Made by a program: the position numbers and the translations under genes
Notes under the pieces: model-generated
Database searches by the model: none
Told to the model about the DNA's origin: nothing
What the model saw: the letters and a program-made list of their open reading frames with translations, nothing else
From: RH-chloro-G1 sp003670575
Lineage (GTDB): Bacteria > Chloroflexota > Dehalococcoidia > UBA2979
Assembly: GCA_947499615.1 (NCBI GenBank)
Contig: CANMOP010000004.1
Span: forward strand, 1-64,000
Length of the DNA: 64,000 nt
Reading direction: 5' to 3'
In this document: in pieces, positions 1 to 6,381 of the stretch
Numbering within the stretch: the stretch's first letter is position 1
Layout: each line of letters begins with the position of its first letter

Positions 1-1
1 G

Positions 2-121
2 GCTCGCACGCAGGCGCTGACACGCTGGCTGCACCAGTACAATCATCACCGCAGTCACTCGGCCATCGGAGGGCTCCCGCCCATCACCCGTGTTACCAAT
101 GTCCCTGCGCAGTACAGCTAG
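2..121 (+). mobile_element. IS481-type transposase, C-terminal end (cut by window edge)
   Basis: An open frame enters from the left edge and ends at TAG 119-121, giving 39 residues. The peptide contains RWLHQYNHHRSHSAIGG followed by a PP-I-R-V stretch. This is how the rve (DDE) domain of IS481/IS3-like transposases ends, with the YN-x-x-R-x-H-x-x-x-G-x-x-P signature. The catalytic residues lie outside the window, so activity cannot be judged. No terminal inverted repeat is recognisable between the stop and the next gene. It faces the ubiB-like gene convergently. Confidence 0.75.
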
Positions 122-144
122 CCCTCCCCCGTAAAGGGGGAGGG
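122..144. terminator. Perfect GC-rich hairpin between convergent genes
   Basis: CCCTCCCCC (122-130) and GGGGGAGGG (136-144) form a perfect 9-bp stem with a 5-base GTAAA loop, immediately after the transposase stop codon. It has no U-tract. Its place between two converging genes suggests a bidirectional terminator, but it could equally be a dispersed palindromic repeat. A genome-wide copy count would separate the two. Confidence 0.5.
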
Positions 145-160
145 GATCAGAACGCCGCCC

Positions 161-1540
161 CTACGGCGCCGCTTCCCCCGCCGTCTCCTCCTCGAGGTAG
201 GGGACGAGCGCCTCCAGGATGTCCGTCTCGGAGTCGAGGGTGCGGCCGATGCCGGAGAGCAGGCCCATCACGCGCGCGATCAGGATGACGTCGCCCGGCA
301 CCTGCACCAGCGGGTTGGCGCGCAGCACTCGTCCGAGGCGCAGGTTCACCTCGGCGAACAGCGCCTGGTCCGCGTACGCCTTGCCCGAGCGCAGCACGTC
401 GCCGAGGAACGCCTCACCGAGCGCGTAGTACGTCTCGTCGTCTTCATCGCGGGTGCGGAAGCCCATGCCCTGCATCGCCTCGGTCACCTGCGAGCGGTGC
501 TGCGCGACGATCGCCGAGGTGAGCACGACCACCTGCTGGCGGAACTCGTCGGGCAACCGCTTCGTCAGACCGAAATCGATCAGGCCAATGCGCGCCGGAC
601 CACCCTGCCGAGCGGGCGGCAGCACCAACAGATTGCCGGGGTGCGGGTCGGCGTGGAACATGCCGTGCCGCAGCACCATCACGTTATAGAGATCGATCAA
701 CGTGGCCGCGACCTGGCGCTTCTCGATGCCGGCGGCGTCGAGCGCTTCAACGTCGGTGATCTTGATACCGTCGAGGTAGTCCATCGTCAGCACGCGGCGG
801 GCGGAGCGTTCCCAGTAGATACGCGGCACCACCACGTCCTCGCGCTCGGCGAGGATGCCCGCAATCTCCTCGGAGGCGTGGCCCTCGTGGAAGAAGTCCA
901 CTTCCTCCGGCGCGTTGCGAGCCATCTCCTGCACCACCGGTCGGAAGTCGATGATGCTCTCCAGCCGCGACCAGACCTCCGTGAGGAAACGCAGGTTCTT
1001 GAGGTCCGCGGCGACAATGCGCTCGATACCCGGGTACTGCACCTTCACCGCGACATCGGTGCCGTCGTGCAGCCGCGCTCGGTACACCTGCGCGAGCGAT
1101 GCTGCGGCGACCGCCTGCGTGTCGAACGAGGCGAAGAGATCCTCGACCCGCCCGCCCAGCTCGGCTTCGATCACCGGGCGCATCTCCGCCCATGGGCGCG
1201 GTGGCACCGAGTCGTGCAGTAGCGAGAGTGTCTGCACGTACTCGTCCATCAGGATGTCGGCGCGGCTGCCGAGGAACTGACAGGTCTTGATGATCAGGCC
1301 CTGCAGCCGGATCGCGCGGTGCACCATCGCGCGGGCGGAGGCCAGGTGGAACTCGTGTGTTGCCTCGCGTGCCTGCTCCTCGGTGAGTACGAAGCGTCGT
1401 CGGAGGCGCAGCCAGCGCCAGCGTACCCACAGGCCGAGCACCGTTGCGCCGAGGGTGGCGAGCCGCAGCCAGCGGTTCAGCGGCGGGTGCGGTGAGCGTG
1501 GCGGCACTGGCGTGGGTGGCATCGAGGCTATTCCCGTCAT
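161..1540 (-). CDS. ABC1/UbiB-family atypical kinase (AarF-like)
   Basis: 459-aa protein of the UbiB/ADCK atypical kinase family, whose members support quinone or isoprenoid-lipid metabolism at the membrane. Visible family features are a basic N-terminal region with one hydrophobic stretch (about residues 27-42), an Ala-rich nucleotide loop in AAASLAQVYRA, the lysine of VAVKVQYPG, the catalytic-loop HADPHPGNL and the metal-binding DFG of LIDFG. The diagnostic KxGQ motif reads KTCQ (IIKTCQFLGSRADIL), with the glycine replaced by cysteine. The gene stands alone, divergent from the P450 gene. The exact substrate cannot be read from the sequence. An ATG is used and no clear Shine-Dalgarno precedes it. 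Confidence 0.88.
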   Translation of the reverse strand: MTGIASMPPTPVPPRSPHPPLNRWLRLATLGATVLGLWVRWRWLRLRRRFVLTEEQAREATHEFHLASARAMVHRAIRLQGLIIKTCQFLGSRADILMDEYVQTLSLLHDSVPPRPWAEMRPVIEAELGGRVEDLFASFDTQAVAAASLAQVYRARLHDGTDVAVKVQYPGIERIVAADLKNLRFLTEVWSRLESIIDFRPVVQEMARNAPEEVDFFHEGHASEEIAGILAEREDVVVPRIYWERSARRVLTMDYLDGIKITDVEALDAAGIEKRQVAATLIDLYNVMVLRHGMFHADPHPGNLLVLPPARQGGPARIGLIDFGLTKRLPDEFRQQVVVLTSAIVAQHRSQVTEAMQGMGFRTRDEDDETYYALGEAFLGDVLRSGKAYADQALFAEVNLRLGRVLRANPLVQVPGDVILIARVMGLLSGIGRTLDSETDILEALVPYLEEETAGEAAP

Positions 1541-1642
1541 CGCTGCGCGGTATCATTGGATGCCGATCGAGCGTACGGCGTGCGGATCGACCCGGCAACG
1601 CGGGCTGCCCTCATGCCCGCGCGGCGGTACCATCAATGGGCC

Positions 1643-2860
1643 ATGGCAATCTTCAACCCGTTCCTTCCATCATTCACGCGCAGCCCGTACCGAGCGTACG
1701 CAGCATTGCGCGCGGAGGAACCGGTGCATTTCAGCCCGACGCTGCAGGCGTGGGTGGTGACTTCCTACGCCGAGTGCGAGCGCATCCTGCGCGACCACGC
1801 GCGATTCTCATCGAGCCCATTGCACGCTACCGGGCCAGTCGCGGAGATGATTCGCCAGCAACGCCGCGAGTTGCCGCTGGGCGCGGTACCAACGGTGCTG
1901 AACTCTGACCCACCCGTACATACGCGGCTGCGCGGCATCGTGAGCACAGCGTTCACGCCTCGCGTCGTGGAGGGGCTGCGCGCGCGCATCGTGGCGATCG
2001 CGGAGTCGCTGCTCGACGAGGTGCCGGAGCACGGTGAGTTCGACCTCGTGCCGACGCTGATGCAGCCGTTGCCGGTGATCGTGATCGCGGAACTGCTGGG
2101 CGTCCCGCCGGAGGACCGAGCGCTGTTCAAGCAGTGGTCGAACGCGATCGCCGCGACGACGAACCTGTTCCCGACCGCAGACACGTTCGCGGCGGTGAAG
2201 CAAGCAACCACCGAACTCATCGCGTACCTGACGACGTTCGTTGAAGCGCGACAGCGCGAACCGCAGGACGACCTGCTGACCGCCCTGGTGCAGGCAGAGG
2301 ACGCAGGCGGCCGACTGAGCCGCGCAGAACTGCTCGCGTTCTGCGTCCTGCTCCTGGTCGCCGGTCACGAGACGACGACGAACCTCATTGGCAACGGCGT
2401 GCTCGCGCTGCTCGGTGCGCCCGAGGGCGCGGAAGCACTCGACGCGTTGCGCGCCGACCCCGCGCTCATCCCGAACGCGGTGGAGGAGTTCCTGCGCTAC
2501 GACAGCCCGGTGCAGGCGATCCCTCGCGTTGCTACCGAGCAGGTAACGTTGGGCGAGGGTGCGGAGGCTCGCACGATCGAACCCGGTGCGTTTGTGCTGC
2601 TGCTGATCGGAGCCGCAAACCGCGACCCGGCTCGCTTTCCAGAGCCTGACCGCTTCGACATCCGACGCGAGGATGTCCGCCACCTGAGTTTCGGCCTTGG
2701 GTCCCACTTCTGCCTCGGCGCGCCGCTCGCACGCCTGGAGGCGCATGTGGTGTTCGAGGTGCTGCTGCGCCGGTTTCCCTCGCTGCAGAGCGGCGGCGAA
2801 CCCGAGCGCGGTGGCACGTTCGTGCTGCGCGGTCTCCAGCGGCTGCCGGTATCGGGGTAG
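1643..2860 (+). CDS. Cytochrome P450 (bacterial CYP107-like class)
   Basis: 405-aa soluble P450 monooxygenase. It shows the I-helix oxygen-binding motif AGHETTT (about residues 240-246), the K-helix ExxR in EEFLRYDSP, and the haem loop FGLGSHFCLGAPLAR with the proximal cysteine near residue 357. Length and lack of a membrane anchor fit soluble bacterial class I enzymes fed by ferredoxin. No ferredoxin or reductase lies beside it. I chose ATG 1643 over in-frame ATGs at 1556 and 1613 because homology starts at NPFLPSF. A TACCAT -10-like hexamer (1628-1633) sits nine bases before this start, so the mRNA may have almost no leader. The substrate is unknown. Confidence 0.93.
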   Translation: MAIFNPFLPSFTRSPYRAYAALRAEEPVHFSPTLQAWVVTSYAECERILRDHARFSSSPLHATGPVAEMIRQQRRELPLGAVPTVLNSDPPVHTRLRGIVSTAFTPRVVEGLRARIVAIAESLLDEVPEHGEFDLVPTLMQPLPVIVIAELLGVPPEDRALFKQWSNAIAATTNLFPTADTFAAVKQATTELIAYLTTFVEARQREPQDDLLTALVQAEDAGGRLSRAELLAFCVLLLVAGHETTTNLIGNGVLALLGAPEGAEALDALRADPALIPNAVEEFLRYDSPVQAIPRVATEQVTLGEGAEARTIEPGAFVLLLIGAANRDPARFPEPDRFDIRREDVRHLSFGLGSHFCLGAPLARLEAHVVFEVLLRRFPSLQSGGEPERGGTFVLRGLQRLPVSG

Positions 2861-2930
2861 CAGCCGTTCCAGGCTGCCGAAAGTTGACGTGCCCGCGCGC
2901 GACGGCGTGCGGGCTATCAAGGAGTTGCCC

Positions 2931-3290
2931 GTGACAAACGAGTACGACCCGCAGAACGTGTTCGCGAAAATCCTTCGCGACGAACTTCCCAGCACTCGCA
3001 TCTACGAGGACGATGAGTTCGTCGCCTTCCACGACATCGAACCCATCGCTCCCGTGCACGTCCTTCTCATTCCGAGGTTCGCGATGCTGCGCGGCCCAGC
3101 CGAGGTGAGCGGGGCCGACGTAGATTGGATCGGGCGCATGATGGTGATCGCCACGCGGCTCGCGGCCGGTCTAGGCCTCGAGGAGAGCGGGTATCGACTG
3201 GTCCTGAACAACGGCAGCGATGCTGGGCAGGCCGTGCCGCACCTGCACGTGCACATCATCGGCGGCGCACCATTGGGGCCGATGGCCTGA
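2931..3290 (+). CDS. HIT-family nucleotide-binding protein
   Basis: 119-aa histidine-triad protein, probably a purine nucleoside phosphoramidate or AMP-ester hydrolase of the HinT/PKCI type. The triad HLHVHII is at residues 104-110, preceded by an NNGSDAGQ-V stretch typical of the HinT branch. The start GTG 2931 is supported by AAGGAG at 2919-2924 with six bases of spacing. An upstream open frame continues into the P450 gene but is not needed. It follows the P450 gene by 70 bp and may be co-transcribed. It is one of three different HIT proteins in this window. Confidence 0.92.
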   Translation: MTNEYDPQNVFAKILRDELPSTRIYEDDEFVAFHDIEPIAPVHVLLIPRFAMLRGPAEVSGADVDWIGRMMVIATRLAAGLGLEESGYRLVLNNGSDAGQAVPHLHVHIIGGAPLGPMA

Positions 3291-3337
3291 CGGGGCACCG
3301 GCACCCGTCGGCGGACGGCAATCATCGATTCGTGACG

Positions 3338-3352
3338 TAGGGGGATTCCCTA
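3338..3352. promoter_or_regulatory. Palindrome TAGGG-N5-CCCTA upstream of two-component-like pair
   Basis: A perfect inverted repeat, TAGGG (3338-3342) and CCCTA (3348-3352) with five bases between, lies about 60 bp before the kinase-like gene. A possible -10 element TAGTGT lies between it and the start, near 3377-3382. Short symmetric sites of this form are common operators for dimeric helix-turn-helix regulators such as LuxR/NarL types. The assignment is inference only. Confidence 0.3.
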
Positions 3353-3409
3353 ATGCCGAGAGGCACCATGCGCCCGTAGTGTGGTCGCGACGGGGAAGGT
3401 GGTGCGTCG

Positions 3410-4093
3410 TTGTCCCTCGATCCATCGTGGCCCGTTGACGCCGCCTCGCCCGCCGCGGATGAGTTATTGACAGCGTTATTGCGCTCCGTCTCACACGATC
3501 TGGCGTCGCCATTGCTCACGCTGTCATTGAGCGTGGAATTGCTCGCCGAGAACCATGCGACCACCGCAGATGAGCGGACGCGCGTTGGCCGGGAGGCGAT
3601 GCAGCACGGGCTCCAGGAGTTTCAGCGGCTGCTGGACGCCGTTACGGCGATCTCACGGGCACGCGGAAGAACACTCACGCCGCAGCTCTTGAGCGTTCGC
3701 GATTTGCTGGGCGGCCAGGTGGTGATCTCAGACGACGATCTATCCGACGTGCTGGTCTCGCTTGACCCCCGCTGTGTGCAAGAACTGCTCGCGGCGCTGG
3801 GCGGCGACCGTCCCGCCCAGGTGAACCTCGACATCGATGCCATCGAGGCGAGGTTTTCCGTGGCGCTGCCGCCCAGCATCGAGGCGTTCTTTGGCAGCCC
3901 GCTGTATGCGCTCCTGAGCTCGCTACAGGCGCACGCTGGCACGACCATGGTCGCGCTGGCGGCCGCACAGGTGCAGTTGGAGCGCCAGGGGGGCGCCGTG
4001 CGCTGCGCTGACGGCCGCGCCCACTTCGCACTACCGTTGGTGCGTGACGGACAGGTCGGCAGCAGCCTCGGCTCGGGCGGGGCCCAGTCATGA
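3410..4093 (+). CDS. HisKA-domain protein with degenerate ATPase domain (pseudokinase-like sensor)
   Basis: 227-aa cytoplasmic protein with no membrane segment or input domain. Residues 20-85 form a DHp-like helical hairpin with the H-box VSHDLASPL, whose histidine is the expected phosphorylation site. The remainder aligns only loosely with a HATPase_c domain. There is no N-box asparagine and no G1 DxGxG, and the final part (LERQGGAV...FALPL) resembles only the end of the fold. It is probably not an active kinase alone and may act as a phosphotransfer or scaffold partner of the receiver encoded next. The start is TTG 3410 with GGGAAGG ten bases upstream; no better start is available. The stop overlaps the next ATG (ATGA). 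Confidence 0.65.
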   Translation: MSLDPSWPVDAASPAADELLTALLRSVSHDLASPLLTLSLSVELLAENHATTADERTRVGREAMQHGLQEFQRLLDAVTAISRARGRTLTPQLLSVRDLLGGQVVISDDDLSDVLVSLDPRCVQELLAALGGDRPAQVNLDIDAIEARFSVALPPSIEAFFGSPLYALLSSLQAHAGTTMVALAAAQVQLERQGGAVRCADGRAHFALPLVRDGQVGSSLGSGGAQS

Positions 4094-4455
4094 CCGCGGC
4101 TGGCGCATTCGTGGTGATCGCCGACGATGATCCCGACCACGCGACGATCGTCAGGTTGATGCTGCGTCGTGTCTCACCGGACGCCGTCGTCACCGTGATC
4201 ACGAACCCATCGTCGATGCAGCACGGGCTGCTGGAGGCTCCGGGCGGCGCGCTGGTGTTGATGGACCGCATGCTCGCCGGACAGGATGCCACTCCGCAGC
4301 TGGCGATGATTCACGCGCGTCGCGCGGACCTGCGCCTTGTCCTGCTCTCATCGTCGCTTGATGCGGATGCGCGCCGACGAGCGCTGGCGGCGGGGGCAGA
4401 GGCAGCCGAGGAAAAGCCTTCGTCGCTCGCGGGGTGGGTCGCCCTGCTGCAGTGA
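4090..4455 (+). CDS. Stand-alone response-regulator receiver domain
   Basis: 121-aa single-domain receiver. The acidic pocket DDD is at residues 12-14, the phosphoacceptor Asp59 in LMDRML, the switch Ser/Thr in LLSSS (87-89) and the conserved Lys109 in EEKP. There is no output domain, so it would act by protein contact or as a phosphate relay (CheY/Spo0F style). It is translationally coupled (ATGA) to the HisKA-like gene, which is the obvious partner. The pair is isolated from chemotaxis or other signalling genes. Confidence 0.88.
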   Translation: MTAAGAFVVIADDDPDHATIVRLMLRRVSPDAVVTVITNPSSMQHGLLEAPGGALVLMDRMLAGQDATPQLAMIHARRADLRLVLLSSSLDADARRRALAAGAEAAEEKPSSLAGWVALLQ

Positions 4456-4494
4456 TTGCTCGACGAGCCGGAGCGCCTCGCTGCCGCGTAGCCG

Positions 4495-4500
4495 TATACT
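4495..4500 (+). promoter_or_regulatory. -10 element of the CAT tRNA promoter
   Basis: TATACT matches the sigma-A -10 consensus in five of six positions and lies 20 bases before the tRNA. No convincing -35 hexamer is present 16-18 bases upstream. Confidence 0.5.
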
Positions 4501-4520
4501 CAGCGGGCTGTGTGACACAC

Positions 4521-4597
4521 GGGCCTGTAGCTCAGCGGCCTAGAGCAGTCGGCTCATAACCGATCGGTCCCAGGTTCGAATCCTGGCGGGCCCACCA
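4521..4597 (+). tRNA. tRNA with CAT anticodon (elongator Met or lysidine Ile2)
   Basis: 77-nt cloverleaf including encoded CCA. The acceptor GGGCCTG pairs with CGGGCCC, the D-stem is GCTC/GAGC, the anticodon stem is GTCGG/CCGAT with loop CTCATAA, and the T-arm is CCAGG-TTCGAAT-CCTGG. The loop places CAT at 34-36. It is not an initiator, because it lacks the three G-C pairs flanking the anticodon loop and has a paired first base. The loop CTCATAA with a GGC/ACC flank is seen in both elongator Met and TilS-modified Ile2 tRNAs. Sequence alone does not settle which. Confidence 0.93.
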
Positions 4598-4696
4598 TCC
4601 TTCCACAGAACCGAGTGGATACGCCGCGTCCCCCGGGTACGCCGACGTCATCCCTCGGCCGCGATGATGCCAACGCAGCGCAGAGTGAGGACGTGT

Positions 4697-5293
4697 ATGC
4701 GCGACATCGTGCGCCGGGCGATGTCCCGGCACGAACCGAACATCCTCACCGTCGATGGCTTTCCTCCGGCGGCCGTCATGATCTTGCTCTACGAGCGCGA
4801 CGGCGAGGAGCACATCCTCTTCCAGGTCCGGAGCCAGCATGTGGAGCACCACAAAGGCGAGATATCCTTCCCCGGTGGCGCACGAGACGCCGAGGATGAG
4901 TCCCTGCTGGTGACCGCGCTGCGTGAAGTCGAGGAAGAGATCGGCGTCGCACGCGAGCACATCGAGGTGTTCGGCCGCTTCAACGATCGCACCACACGCT
5001 CGCGATTCCTGATGACCTCGTTCGTGGGCGCAATCGCCCATCCGGGGCCGTACCCGTTCCGGCTCGCGGCCCGCGAGGTCGATGTGCTGCTGGAGGTGCC
5101 CATCACCCATCTGCTCGATCCGATCAGTATCGAACTGGCGGTGACGGAGAGCGGGCAGGAGATGCGCTCCTTCCGCTTCGGCGAGCACCTGATCTACGGC
5201 GTGACCGCCCGCGTGCTCGCGGACTTCCTGGCGCTCGTCGCCGCGGAGGTGGCGATCGATGCAGAGACCGCCTCTTGGGCGGGCCCAGCGTGA
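4697..5293 (+). CDS. Nudix hydrolase, CoA-pyrophosphatase type
   Basis: 198-aa Nudix protein. The Nudix box runs from the GG of FPGGARD to REVEEEIG, matching GX5EX7REUXEEXGU with all acidic metal ligands present. The preceding VRSQHVEHHKGEISFPGG region is characteristic of the NudL/YeaB CoA-pyrophosphatase group, which cleaves CoA to phosphopantetheine and 3',5'-ADP. ATG 4697 is preferred over ATG 4664 because GAGG at 4687-4690 is six bases ahead. The last codons overlap the next gene (GTGA), so the two are translationally coupled. Confidence 0.88.
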   Translation: MRDIVRRAMSRHEPNILTVDGFPPAAVMILLYERDGEEHILFQVRSQHVEHHKGEISFPGGARDAEDESLLVTALREVEEEIGVAREHIEVFGRFNDRTTRSRFLMTSFVGAIAHPGPYPFRLAAREVDVLLEVPITHLLDPISIELAVTESGQEMRSFRFGEHLIYGVTARVLADFLALVAAEVAIDAETASWAGPA

Positions 5294-5892
5294 CGCTGCT
5301 GTTGGTGCGGCACGGAGAGTCGGCAGGCAACGCGCGGCGACTCATCCAGGGTTGGCACGAGTTCCCGCTGACCGAGCGCGGCCATCGACAGGCCGATGCG
5401 GTCTCGCGCCGACTCGCAGGAGCGGGTGCAGTCGCGCTGTACGCCAGCCCGATCCTGCGCGCGTGGCAGACCGCAGCACCGATCGCAGCGGCCACAGGGC
5501 TGACACCCGTTCGGACCGATGGGCTCCGCGAGTACGGGTCCGGTGAGGCCGAGGGGCTTCACTGGCAGGAAGCGGCCACGCGATGGGGCCTCTCCGGGGA
5601 CGATTGGGGCGTCGGACGCGTACCGGGCGAAGAGGGCTTCGAGGCGTTCCGGGATCGCGTCGCGCAGACCGTGGAGACGTTGGCTGCGCGCCACACCGGT
5701 GAGGTGGCGATCTGCGTGCTCCATGCCGGCACCGTCGGCACCCTCGTTGGCTACATCTGCGGCATGGGCCCGCACGAGCACGCGACGCTTTTCACTGGGA
5801 ACTGCGGCATCGCAACGGTGCATCGGGATCGCGGCCGACTGGAAATCGTCGCGCTCAACGATCAGTCACACCTCGCGCTGGACGAGCGCTAG
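5290..5892 (+). CDS. Histidine phosphatase (phosphoglycerate-mutase-like)
   Basis: 200-aa member of the RHG histidine-phosphatase superfamily. The phosphohistidine loop LVRHGES lies at the N-terminus, the general acid is in REYGSGEAEGL, and the second catalytic histidine is in VLHAGTVG. Members dephosphorylate small metabolites such as alpha-ribazole phosphate, phosphoglycerates or sugar phosphates; the substrate here is not evident. GTG 5290 gives a four-base GTGA overlap with the Nudix gene and places RHG at residue 6, so it is preferred to TTG 5275. Confidence 0.88.
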   Translation: MTLLLVRHGESAGNARRLIQGWHEFPLTERGHRQADAVSRRLAGAGAVALYASPILRAWQTAAPIAAATGLTPVRTDGLREYGSGEAEGLHWQEAATRWGLSGDDWGVGRVPGEEGFEAFRDRVAQTVETLAARHTGEVAICVLHAGTVGTLVGYICGMGPHEHATLFTGNCGIATVHRDRGRLEIVALNDQSHLALDER

Positions 5893-6002
5893 GCGACACG
5901 CCGGACGACGTACTTCGTGGTGTGGTGCTTCGTGGTGTGGTCGTGCAGGACAGAAGTGATTCGAGGCGGACGAGAGAGCGACTACGCCTCGCGCAGCCAG
6001 AG

Positions 6003-6173
6003 CTATGCCACTGGAGAGGCCTCTTCGCGCCGATCCATGCTATTGCTATCGCCATCGTAGGTGCAGACGCATGGCCCACCAAGCGAACAGCCGCTACAGC
6101 AGTACACCTCGCCGTCAATATGGAACGGGTCGGTGAGGGAAGATTCTTCGCAGTTAGCGCACGAAACATCCAC
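6003..6173 (-). CDS. 56-aa Cys-rich putative metal-binding protein
   Basis: Small reading frame inside a 490-bp gap, starting at GTG 6171-6173. Seven cysteines and one histidine are arranged as CxxC (5, 8), H18, CCxGC (25, 26, 29) and CVC (35, 37), with an F-H-I-D-G-E-V-Y stretch before the CC pair. The spacing recalls prokaryotic metallothioneins and TRASH/YHS-like knuckles, which bind Zn, Cu or Cd through paired cysteines. The last 16 residues are acidic and featureless. An operator-like palindrome lies upstream. No metal transporter is adjacent. The high density of paired Cys codons in one frame, absent from the other frames, supports real coding. The family call is tentative. Confidence 0.55.
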   Translation of the reverse strand: MDVSCANCEESSLTDPFHIDGEVYCCSGCSLGGPCVCTYDGDSNSMDRREEASPVA

Positions 6174-6189
6174 GGGCTACGCCCCTACC

Positions 6190-6211
6190 TATAGTCCCCG
6201 TTGGGAGTATA
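6190..6211 (-). promoter_or_regulatory. Near-palindromic operator-like site before the Cys-rich gene
   Basis: TATAGTCCC (6190-6198) and GGGAGTATA (6203-6211) are inverted with one mismatch in nine and a four-base centre. On the coding strand the right arm reads TATACTCCC, so TATACT may also serve as the -10 hexamer, placing the repressor site on the promoter. An AT edge with a GC core is the layout of CsoR-type metal-sensor operators. That link is inference from layout alone. The rest of the gap, 5893-6002 and 6212-6381, shows no further gene or motif. Confidence 0.35.
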
Positions 6212-6381
6212 ACGCACCGACGATGACTACCTGCGCGCCTCACAAACGCCGCCCCCGGCGGTGCCATCACAGATTGGCACGCCGCTCCTGCGTATGGTAC
6301 ACGTGCGAGGCCGAGCCGGGGTTGAATAACGGTAGAGAAGCGGGGGAGACGAGTTGTTTTGGCGCCTCAATTGCCGCTCTC

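Noticed and set aside
4532..5188. Minus-strand ORF ending with a QDSNLGPI-type peptide
   Set aside because: This C-terminus is the antisense of the tRNA at 4521-4597, a well-known spurious protein signature; the rest is antisense to the Nudix gene.
5275..5289. TTG 5275 as start of the histidine phosphatase
   Set aside because: GTG 5290 gives the usual GTGA coupling and the family-typical distance to RHG.
5893..6381. Plus-strand ORFs at 5922-6194 and 6061-6462
   Set aside because: Low-complexity translations without homology; the Cys-rich minus-strand frame explains the codon pattern of this gap better.
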